Below the pieces are notes generated by a model, which saw only the letters and a program-made list of their open reading frames with translations, had not been told where the DNA came from and ran no database searches. From Caballeronia sp. SEWSISQ10-4 2 (lineage in GTDB: Bacteria; Pseudomonadota; Gammaproteobacteria; Burkholderiales; Burkholderiaceae), in the NCBI RefSeq assembly GCF_030464885.1, contig NZ_JALPRJ010000028.1, positions 43,826 to 107,825 on the forward strand: a DNA stretch of 64,000 nt, written 5' to 3'. The number at the start of each line of letters is the position of its first letter. The stretch's first letter is position 1. The translations under genes were made by a program, and so were the position numbers. Below are positions 1 to 6,858 of this stretch, piece after piece.

Positions 1-950
1 GAGCTGCGGCAGAGCCAACCCATCGCGGCAATGGCTGCAACGTAGGGTACTGACGACCACATGCCGATCGCCGTCGTGCCGGCAACACCGGCAGTCTTCA
101 GGATTGTGGGCAGCCAGAAACTCACCGTATAAATCCCCGCGATCACGCAAAAATTGCTGAAGGCGAGCGTAAGCACGCGTGGGTCGGAGACAACGGTTCG
201 CAATGAGTGGTGCCGAGCTTCGCTCGCCGCACGGCCCAGGCGTTGCGCGTCAAGATCAGCGCCAAGCAGCGTCTTCTCTTCATTGGACAGCCAGTTTGCC
301 TGCTGCGGGCGATCGTCGAGGAAGAAGAATGCGATCACGCCCAGCACGCAGCACGGCAGGCCCTCGACGATGAACATCCACTGCCAGCCTTCGAGGCCAT
401 GAGTTCCTGCGAGCGTGGTCATTGCCCAGCTTGACAACGGTCCGCCGACAATGCCACCGATCGGTCCCGCCCACATCACGACCGCCATCGCGCGAGCGGT
501 CCGCGATGGCGCGTACCAGTACGTCAGGTAGAGCACCATTCCCGGTGCGAAGCCCGCTTCGAAAACACCAAGTAGAAAGCGTAGAGCGTAGAACGCGTGG
601 ATGTCCCGAACGAACAGCATCGACGCAGAGGTGATCCCCCACAACACCATGATGCGCGAAAGTGTCTTTCGGGCGCCGATCCTCGGCAGGAGCAGATTGC
701 TAGGGATCTCGAACAACACATAGCCGATAAAGAAGATGCCCGCAGCGACTCCGTAGGCCGCGTCGGAGAACGAGAGCTGGTTCTGCATCTGCAGCTTCGC
801 AAAGCCGATGTTGATGCGGTCCAGGTACGCGAGCATGTAGCACAGCGTCAGAAACGGCAGTAAGCGCCACGTGATCTTTCGGTACAGCGCATCGCGCGGG
901 TCGATGCCTTCTGTCAGGGGGATGGCGGACATGGTCATCTCCGGGTTCAT
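1..950 (-). CDS. MFS transporter, ACS (anion:cation symporter) family, 3' part missing
   Basis: The gene runs off the left edge of the window; about 316 residues from the N-terminus are visible. Reading the minus strand from the ATG at 948-950 gives a short cytoplasmic leader, then a first membrane segment ending in AYLDRINIGFAK, the signature of the ACS family (tartrate, glucarate, phthalate and similar organic anions). Further segments include GYVLFEIPSNLLL and RFLLGVFEAGFAPG, also typical. It probably imports an organic acid or acylated amino acid by proton symport across the inner membrane. Its ATG overlaps the stop codon of the upstream deacylase gene (ATGA at 947-950), so the two are translationally coupled and the substrate may be what the deacylase hydrolyses. 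The exact substrate cannot be read from the sequence. In-frame ATGs at 938 and 932 are alternative starts. Confidence 0.88.
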   Translation of the reverse strand, partial: MNPEMTMSAIPLTEGIDPRDALYRKITWRLLPFLTLCYMLAYLDRINIGFAKLQMQNQLSFSDAAYGVAAGIFFIGYVLFEIPSNLLLPRIGARKTLSRIMVLWGITSASMLFVRDIHAFYALRFLLGVFEAGFAPGMVLYLTYWYAPSRTARAMAVVMWAGPIGGIVGGPLSSWAMTTLAGTHGLEGWQWMFIVEGLPCCVLGVIAFFFLDDRPQQANWLSNEEKTLLGADLDAQRLGRAASEARHHSLRTVVSDPRVLTLAFSNFCVIAGIYTVSFWLPTILKTAGVAGTTAIGMWSSVPYVAAIAAMGWLCRS

Positions 951-1960
951 TGCGCGTGGGCGTCGGCCGCCACGAGCGCGACGCAGTCGCCCGGCTCGAC
1001 GCTCGCGAGCGAACGCACGATGACGACCACGCCCGCACTGCGAAACTTCAGCTCGACGGGCGTTGCCCACGGCGCGTGCGGATCGAATACGCGCCCGGCC
1101 AGGTCGCCGGCGCTCACGCGGTCGCCGAGCTTGAATACCGGCTCGAAGATCCCGCGCGTATCCGCAAAGACGTAATGCCGCTCACCCTCGACGTGCAGCC
1201 AGCGGGTGTCGTAGCGCGGTGCAGGAAGCGACTCGCTCGCGCAGATGCCGAGTGCCGCTAGCACTCGCTGCAAGCCTTCCTCCACGATAGCCAGGCCTTG
1301 CGGATTGCACGTCGCGTAGCCGCCGAATTCGCCGCACAGAAACAGTTTTCCGTGTCGCTCGATGGCCGCGCCGTAGGTGCGGTCCTCGCCGAGCAGATCC
1401 ATCACCATCGCGTTGGGCGCGGCAAATGCGTCGACGATCCGCCGATATTCGCGGCGTTGTCCGGCGTCGAGCGGCTGCGCGACCAGCAGCGTTGGCAGAT
1501 GATCGAACGACGCGCCTCCCGCGTGAATGTCGAAGACGAAATCGGCGCGTGGAAACAACTCGGTGTCCACGTAGTGCGCGATCATCTCCGTGATGGATCC
1601 ATCACGACGGCCCGGGAAGATCCGGTTCATGTTCGCGCCATCGATGGGCGAGGTCCGGTGCCCCGCGAGAAGCGCGGGAAAATTCAGACCCGGAACGACG
1701 ATCAAACGACCGCTGATTTGCATCGACAGCACGCGTTGCAGCAGTTTCATCAGTGCAATCGGACCTTCGTACTCGTCGCCGTGATTGCCGCCGGTGAGGA
1801 GCGCCGTCGGACCGTCGCCACGCTTAAGCACGGCGATCGGGATCGGGATGTGCCCGTATGCGGAGCGATCCACCGAATGCGGCACGCGCAACGTGCCAGT
1901 CTGAAAGCCTTCCTGCTCGAAATCGATATCCGTCGAGATGCGGGAGCGGTCGGTCGCCAT
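947..1960 (-). CDS. succinylglutamate desuccinylase/aspartoacylase family zinc deacylase
   Basis: A 337-residue member of the AstE/AspA branch of the M14 zinc carboxypeptidase fold. Visible motifs are GGNHGDEYEGP (zinc His and Glu), the substrate-binding stretch DGANMNRIFPG and VFDIHAGG (third zinc ligand). These enzymes remove an acyl group from an amino acid; close relatives include DoeB, which deacetylates N-acetyl-diaminobutyrate in ectoine breakdown. The C-terminal part is the beta-barrel domain common in this group. The ATG at 1960 is preferred over the longer open frame because GTAAGGAGA lies just upstream. The downstream MFS transporter overlaps its stop codon, suggesting uptake and deacylation of one substrate. 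No DoeA or other ectoine gene is in view, so a doeB assignment would be guesswork. Confidence 0.8.
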   Translation of the reverse strand: MATDRSRISTDIDFEQEGFQTGTLRVPHSVDRSAYGHIPIPIAVLKRGDGPTALLTGGNHGDEYEGPIALMKLLQRVLSMQISGRLIVVPGLNFPALLAGHRTSPIDGANMNRIFPGRRDGSITEMIAHYVDTELFPRADFVFDIHAGGASFDHLPTLLVAQPLDAGQRREYRRIVDAFAAPNAMVMDLLGEDRTYGAAIERHGKLFLCGEFGGYATCNPQGLAIVEEGLQRVLAALGICASESLPAPRYDTRWLHVEGERHYVFADTRGIFEPVFKLGDRVSAGDLAGRVFDPHAPWATPVELKFRSAGVVVIVRSLASVEPGDCVALVAADAHAQ

Positions 1961-2334
1961 GATTCGTCTCCTTACTGTTGGCATGGGGTGCGGCGGCAAA
2001 TGCAAACGACGCAGCGATATGTCCGTACTATCGGAAATCAATGCGATTTACGCCAATGCCGATTGATGCCCAACGTGATGCCTTTGAGGCATCACCCTCC
2101 AGTCGGGAGAGTCGCACACCATTCCTTGCGCGAGGGTGTAGCGCGATATCGGGGTCTGAGGGTACAGAGACTTTCGGTCGTGCGAATGGTGCGGAGTGTC
2201 CGCTTTTGTTGACTGCGGATGGCCTCCAGGGCAAACGCGTCAATTCGCGATGCAGCAGCGCGAACATTGGGGAGCTTGCATCTGGCATCAAGGTATAAAG
2301 GCACGCTCCAGCCGAAACTATTTTCGCCTGGCAG
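1961..2334. other. intergenic region upstream of the deacylase-MFS operon
   Basis: 374 bases with no convincing gene; short open frames here are weakly supported. It must hold the promoter of the minus-strand deacylase-MFS operon and the 3' flank of the TAXI protein gene. The one clear structure is the perfect palindrome at 2075-2095, annotated separately. Confidence 0.6.
2075..2095. promoter_or_regulatory. perfect palindrome, probable operator of the deacylase-MFS operon
   Basis: Arms GTGATGCCT and AGGCATCAC are exact reverse complements separated by TTG. The site lies about 115 bases upstream of the deacylase start codon in a gene-free stretch. Its size and symmetry fit a dimeric repressor or activator site. 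No T-run follows, so a terminator is unlikely. The cognate regulator is not in the window. Confidence 0.55.
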
Positions 2335-3678
2335 CTATTTCTTCATCTTCCCGCCCACTTGGGAAATCCGATCCCGTACGATCCCAATTGCCTGTTTGAG
2401 GGCGTAAACGTCTTGAAAATAACGATGAGGAATCCGTATCTGGCTGGCATGTGCATCGATGTTCTCGATTTCGTCTCGCCATTTCGCAATCTGGTCAGGG
2501 CTCGGTTGCGTGTTCCTCCATATTTCATCTTCCAGCGATTTGATTTCCCGATACCAAATCACCAGCCGGTTTTTTATCCGCGCCTCCGCCATGCGCGGCA
2601 ATGCCTGCAGCAAGCCTAGCAGTAAGGCCATGAAGGGGAGCAGGATCAGCAGGCGCCTTTCGATAAAACTGGCCAGCCAGAATGGAAGGTAGCGCTGCAG
2701 GAAGGGACGACCGGATTTGAAGTAGCGCGTGCTTTCGTCGGAGATGGGGAATTCTTCGGTGTTCAGGTTGGGAAACGCGCCGCGCGGCGTGAAGTAATCT
2801 TCGCCGCCGTGGACCGATTTGGCCGCTTCGAGCAGCAGGTAGGCGAGCGCCGGGTGCAGGGCGTCCTTGGATACGAGCAGAGCCGTGGCGGCCAGCAGGG
2901 TGACATCGGCCTGCGGAAGATCGTTGACGATGCTGGTCGAGGCGCGCGGAAAAATAATCTTGGAGAGAGACGGGAATTTTTGCACCAGGGCGTCGGCCTG
3001 GGCAAAACTCATCAGCTTCAGATCACTGTTCAATAGCGTTTGCTGCATGGAAGCATCGGGCCTGCCGATAAAGAATGCGGCATCCAGTTGGCCATTTTCG
3101 AGGTCTTGATATGCCTTGACGGCATCCATTTCCAGTAGCGTGGTGTTGTCGCGGCTGATGCCGCTATAGGCGAGCAATACCTGGGAGACATTGAGCAGGC
3201 CGCTGCCGGGAACGCCTATGGCGACCCTTTTGCCGCGCAGTTGTACCAGCCGGTTGATGGTGGTGTCGCCACGATAAAACACCCAGATCGGTTCATATGA
3301 GACGGCAGCGATGGTCTGCAGGTGATCTGTTTCTTTCGGACTGGTGGTGCCGGACTGGATAAAGCCCACTTCGTATTCGCTGTCTGGATTCTTCAGCCGC
3401 TGATAATTTTCGATCGAACCGGAAGAACTGCGGATATCGAGCGTGATGCCATCGCGTTTCAGGATGGGGGCATAGCGATCCGCAAAGCCGCGATAGATAC
3501 CCTTGTCAGCCCCGGTTGTGATGACGATCGTGCGCTGGATGGCGGGCTTGAGTACGGTCGCCAGCGCCCAGCCTAGCGCGGCGAGCAGCAGTATCGTGCC
3601 AATGATGAGAAGCCGCCGGCGCCCCGGTGTCACGGGCGCTTTCTGGCTACGATGAAGCGCTGGATTGTCCCTTGGCAT
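2335..3678 (-). CDS. TAXI-family TRAP transporter solute-binding protein, membrane-anchored
   Basis: A 447-residue protein with an N-terminal membrane segment (about residues 21-43, anchor or uncleaved signal) followed by a TAXI-type binding domain. Supporting stretches are TIVITTGADKGIYRGFADRY, the SSGSIENYQRL loop, LRGKRVAIGVPGSG and GQLDAAFFIGRPDAS, in the usual order. A second hydrophobic segment (about residues 345-362) and a charged C-terminal tail of about 85 residues follow, an arrangement of the long TAXI variants. Such proteins capture small carboxylates or amino acids, but no TRAP permease (DctM/DctQ or fused) is adjacent, so this is an orphan receptor whose partner is elsewhere or whose role is sensory. 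A strong sigma70-like promoter lies directly upstream. Confidence 0.85.
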   Translation of the reverse strand: MPRDNPALHRSQKAPVTPGRRRLLIIGTILLLAALGWALATVLKPAIQRTIVITTGADKGIYRGFADRYAPILKRDGITLDIRSSSGSIENYQRLKNPDSEYEVGFIQSGTTSPKETDHLQTIAAVSYEPIWVFYRGDTTINRLVQLRGKRVAIGVPGSGLLNVSQVLLAYSGISRDNTTLLEMDAVKAYQDLENGQLDAAFFIGRPDASMQQTLLNSDLKLMSFAQADALVQKFPSLSKIIFPRASTSIVNDLPQADVTLLAATALLVSKDALHPALAYLLLEAAKSVHGGEDYFTPRGAFPNLNTEEFPISDESTRYFKSGRPFLQRYLPFWLASFIERRLLILLPFMALLLGLLQALPRMAEARIKNRLVIWYREIKSLEDEIWRNTQPSPDQIAKWRDEIENIDAHASQIRIPHRYFQDVYALKQAIGIVRDRISQVGGKMKK

Positions 3679-3720
3679 TGACAGTCATCCTTATCATATT
3701 ATCTTTGTTTAGACTGTCAA
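3678..3720 (-). promoter_or_regulatory. sigma70-type promoter bracketed by a 9-bp inverted repeat
   Basis: On the minus strand the -35 hexamer is TTGACA (3720-3715) and the -10 is TATGAT (3698-3693), 16 bases apart. The predicted start of transcription near 3686 is only about 8 bases from the ATG at 3678, so the leader would be very short. The promoter lies between the exact inverted repeats TTGACAGTC (3678-3686) and GACTGTCAA (3712-3720), which could be paired operator half-sites. Confidence 0.6.
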
Positions 3721-3751
3721 TATCATAACGCACGATTTCATCACTGCGATT

Positions 3752-4144
3752 TCACCTGTGGCCGTGTTCACTCGGTGTTTCCACGGGCGGCAGCGTCAAC
3801 GCTTCATTGAGGAAACGATCGAACTCTTCCTGATCTTTCGCTTCAACATCGGTTTTGCGGATCCGCAGGTTTATCTTGCGGCCCGCACGGCCGTTTAACC
3901 ATGCGCGTGCAGCCGCACCCAGCGCAGGTCCTGCAAGGTCACCGAGGCTGACGACGAATTCGCCGCTGAAGCCGCCTTGAAGACCCGCAGTATCCAGCAC
4001 GAAACCAGCAGGGTTAATCCGGCTACCGTCAGCCCGAGCCTCGACATAAAACCGCGTGATTGCTTGCTGGCGCTTGCGACTGAAAAGAGCACCGTCGTTG
4101 GTCGATGGCAGCAGGGTGAGGTGAAGATCGTGATCGGTGTGCAT
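3752..4144 (-). CDS. hypothetical protein, 130 aa
   Basis: The family is not recognised. The start at 4144 is chosen because AAAGGAGACACG precedes it; the frame stays open about 16 codons further upstream without a better site. The product is soluble, with no signal peptide or membrane segment. A central stretch rich in Gly and Ala (GGFSGEFVVSLGDLAGPALG) is followed by a basic segment (NGRAGRKINLRIRKTD) and an acidic C-terminal helix. It lies between the TAXI receptor and a small secreted protein on the same strand, but gaps are too large to claim an operon. Codon use looks like that of its neighbours. Confidence 0.6.
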   Translation of the reverse strand: MHTDHDLHLTLLPSTNDGALFSRKRQQAITRFYVEARADGSRINPAGFVLDTAGLQGGFSGEFVVSLGDLAGPALGAAARAWLNGRAGRKINLRIRKTDVEAKDQEEFDRFLNEALTLPPVETPSEHGHR

Positions 4145-4333
4145 CGTGTCTCCTTTCGCAGGCTTTGTATCCTTCGCAGCGCTCAGCTGCAAACCGCTCA
4201 GTGGACCACCACCGCCGCATCTGTCCTTGATAGGTCTCAGCGGTCGCGCTCACGAACGACCACAAGGGTTCGCCAGCTGTACACGCTGCGGTTTCGCTAT
4301 GTGTGCTGCCACCCCCGTCGTGCTGTGACTTTT

Positions 4334-4618
4334 TCAGTTGCAGCCCTGATTGTTGGTGGTTTTCATGCACGTCTTCCCGGTTGGGCTTTTGTATATACCC
4401 TTTCCATTCTTTGTCTTCGCTTCTCCACCCTTGCTCGTCTGAGTCGTAGCCACTCCGTTCTGATTCCTCTCGGACTTCCAGGCGGTGCCTGTGTTCCGGT
4501 TATATCCCCCGGCCTGTTGTCCGTTATTGCAAACGGTACGGCCAGTCGCGGTGGTCGTGCACTCCGCGAATGCGTTTGTGGAAAACACGACGCATGCCAA
4601 CAGCGCAAGAATTCTCAT
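4334..4618 (-). CDS. small secreted protein, 94 aa
   Basis: A signal peptide is clear: MRILALLACVVFSTNAFA followed by ECTT, giving a mature protein of about 76 residues. The mature part is polar and rich in Thr, Asn, Gly and Lys, with four cysteines (ECTTT, VCNNG, KTCMK, QGCN) that could form two disulfides in the periplasm. Similar small Thr/Asn/Gly-rich secreted proteins of unknown role occur in Burkholderia relatives. GGAGGTCACC precedes the ATG. No function can be assigned. Confidence 0.65.
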   Translation of the reverse strand: MRILALLACVVFSTNAFAECTTTATGRTVCNNGQQAGGYNRNTGTAWKSERNQNGVATTQTSKGGEAKTKNGKGIYKSPTGKTCMKTTNNQGCN

Positions 4619-4780
4619 GGTGACCTCCGGGTGTCATGGGCGCGAGGCAGTTGTAACGGCGCGTGCGCCATTTAATAGTAGGTCACTCACGGAGTTTCCT
4701 GCATATCCTTTACACACGATCGCTCGAAAGGGATAAACCTCTTACGTTGCCTGGAGTGCGATTACCAAGGGACGGCGGTC

Positions 4781-5752
4781 ATGACCATACCGAGAGCTTC
4801 GATCGACTCGACTTGCACACAAGACATCCGTTCGCGGACGCAAACTGTCAGGTCCTTTAGGCACGCGAGTGCGGGTGCCGTTGTCATCTGGTCCACGTTG
4901 GCAGCAGCCCAGGAAATGGAGCCGCGCAGCTATTCGGCTGTCCCGATCGGAACGAATTTTATTGTGATGGACTACGCGAGATCGAGCGGTGACATCCTGT
5001 TCGACCCCTCGCTGCCAGTTACCGATCTGCAGGCCAAAATCAACACGTATTCGCTTGGGCTTTCTCATAGCCTTGGCGTTCTGGGCCATGTCGCAAGCGT
5101 CGCCATCGCGGTGCCATACGCCAATGCGAACCTGACGGGTAACGTCGAGGGCGCGCCAGGGCACGCGTACCGATCAGGATTGGGGGACATGCGCTTCAGA
5201 CTCGCTGTCAATCTCCTGGGTGGTCCCGCACTCACGCCGGAGGAGTTCGTTCGGCGCAGCCCGTCTACTATCCTCGGTGCGAGCGTGAGCGTCATCGCGC
5301 CGACGGGCCAGTATGTTCCGTCCCGCCTGATCAACGTGGGCTCGAACCGGTGGTCGTTCAAGCCCGAAGTCGGGCTGTCGCAACCGATCGGCAATTGGTT
5401 CGTGGAGGGCGCGGCAGGCGTTTGGCTCTTCACTGACAATACCGACTTCTTCGGCGGCCGCCGGCGCAGCCAGGACCCGTTGCCCACATTCCAGTGGCAT
5501 GGCGGTTACAACTGGCGGCCCGGGCTGTGGCTCGCCGCGGACGTGACGTATTTCACGGGCGGTCAGACAAGCGTCAACGGTGTTCAGGACAAAGACGTGC
5601 AACGCAATGTCCGCTACGGTCTCACGCTGTCATTTCCGCTTTCTGCTCAATGGTCCGGGAAGCTCGCGTGGTCACGTGGGCTGACAACGAGTATCGGCGG
5701 AAACTTCCAGACCATCTCGGTCGCGCTTCAATACCGCTGGTTCAATCGCTGA
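4781..5752 (+). CDS. outer-membrane transporter, phenol MetA-pathway type
   Basis: A 323-residue beta-barrel-like protein. After an N-terminal segment with a signal sequence ending near STLAAAQE, the mature protein has alternating hydrophobic and polar strands, GLGDMRFRLAVNLLGGP, and the C-terminal aromatic strand VALQYRWFNR expected of an outer-membrane barrel. These features fit the transporter family found with aromatic meta-cleavage pathways, which lets hydrophobic substrates cross the outer membrane. No aromatic degradation genes are nearby, so the substrate is open. The start at 4781 is supported by AAGGGA 9 bases upstream, although the leader before the hydrophobic core is unusually long (about 30 residues). 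Confidence 0.75.
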   Translation: MTIPRASIDSTCTQDIRSRTQTVRSFRHASAGAVVIWSTLAAAQEMEPRSYSAVPIGTNFIVMDYARSSGDILFDPSLPVTDLQAKINTYSLGLSHSLGVLGHVASVAIAVPYANANLTGNVEGAPGHAYRSGLGDMRFRLAVNLLGGPALTPEEFVRRSPSTILGASVSVIAPTGQYVPSRLINVGSNRWSFKPEVGLSQPIGNWFVEGAAGVWLFTDNTDFFGGRRRSQDPLPTFQWHGGYNWRPGLWLAADVTYFTGGQTSVNGVQDKDVQRNVRYGLTLSFPLSAQWSGKLAWSRGLTTSIGGNFQTISVALQYRWFNR

Positions 5753-5839
5753 GCGGCTGGTTACTCGACGCACTCGGTAGCGTCCGTCGAATACCGCCGG
5801 AAGCTTGTCGACGTGTCCTTGTAGCGGAGCGCATTGCCG

Positions 5840-6601
5840 TTATTGGTCGAGGCGGCCCAGCGTGTCACGCATGGGCGCGACGGACACTCTCACTGTGCCG
5901 CTGAGCGGCGTGCTCATTTCCTGAATCAGGAAAATTGCTCCGGATGTAGATAGCGCGCACAGGACCATGGCCGCCACGACCGTCCCGTTGCGCTGAGTGA
6001 ACAGGCCGAAGGTCCCGAAGATAATGGATAACCACGCCACGAGGACGACCAGCAGCGGTGTCGGGATTGAGCCTCGTGCCTGTAGCAGCGCCAGCCAGCG
6101 CGCCGCGGACACCTGGTCGACGAGCTGGATGGCACGCGCTTTAAGTCCACGCTGCGTGTCGTTGGATGGAGTCAGTTCGTCCACTCTGCGCTCGAGGTCT
6201 TCTGACCTGTTGATCGTCTCGGAGTTGTTTAGTTTTGCCAATTGTGCAGCATCGCCTGACGCGAGTATCTGAATCGCGCCGGCGTAGTTCCGCTTGAGCG
6301 ACGCACGAATTTCCTGGGTTTCCGGTCCATATTTCGCCAATACGCGGTCGAGCTGGATGACGGTGGCTGCATTTTGCACAAGCTCGCCGTTTGCGGTGTC
6401 GAATGAGCTTTTCGCCGACGAGATCAGTAGGCCCAGCACTAGCGCGGCCATGGTCGCGATCAGGCCGGTTGCCAGTTTTACGACACCGATCGAATCATCA
6501 CTCAAGTGGTGTGCCGGCAGCAGCTCGCGCAGATGCAGACCAAGCAGCCCGCTGCCAAATACACATGCAAACACGATCGAGGCGGTAACGAGGTGGTTCA
6601 C
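5840..6601 (-). CDS. DUF4239 (bestrophin-like domain) membrane protein
   Basis: 253 residues from a GTG start at 6601, chosen because GGAGGA precedes it and the product then begins directly with the first membrane segment (VTASIVFACVFGSGLLGLHL). The order is two N-terminal membrane segments, a soluble middle region of about 115 residues with charged helices, and two C-terminal segments (LLVVLVAWLSIIFGTFGLF and VVAAMVLCALSTSGAIFLI). This two-plus-two layout is that of DUF4239 proteins, distantly related to bestrophin channels. The biochemical role is unknown. An in-frame ATG at 6616 is an alternative start. The protein lies alone between a convergent outer-membrane channel and a large secreted protein. 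Confidence 0.75.
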   Translation of the reverse strand: MNHLVTASIVFACVFGSGLLGLHLRELLPAHHLSDDSIGVVKLATGLIATMAALVLGLLISSAKSSFDTANGELVQNAATVIQLDRVLAKYGPETQEIRASLKRNYAGAIQILASGDAAQLAKLNNSETINRSEDLERRVDELTPSNDTQRGLKARAIQLVDQVSAARWLALLQARGSIPTPLLVVLVAWLSIIFGTFGLFTQRNGTVVAAMVLCALSTSGAIFLIQEMSTPLSGTVRVSVAPMRDTLGRLDQ

Positions 6602-6858
6602 CCTTGGATCCTCCATTTGGGTCGCGCGTGTTGTGCCTGCAGGTATTCGACGCCGACTGCTGTAGTCCAACAAACGGTTTCCTTTGCAGCTGTCGATGTG
6701 GTCCGGGCGCGGACCTTGGCCGGGCCGGCGAGGCGACTTTGCTGCTGGCCATGCGCATACGTGAGCATTCATCCTCTCGTCCGCTGGCGCATCAGCATGA
6801 GTTCACAACATCGGGCTGTCGTGGCTTCCGGGGAGTGTCGAGTGAGCGAGCCGCCCGC

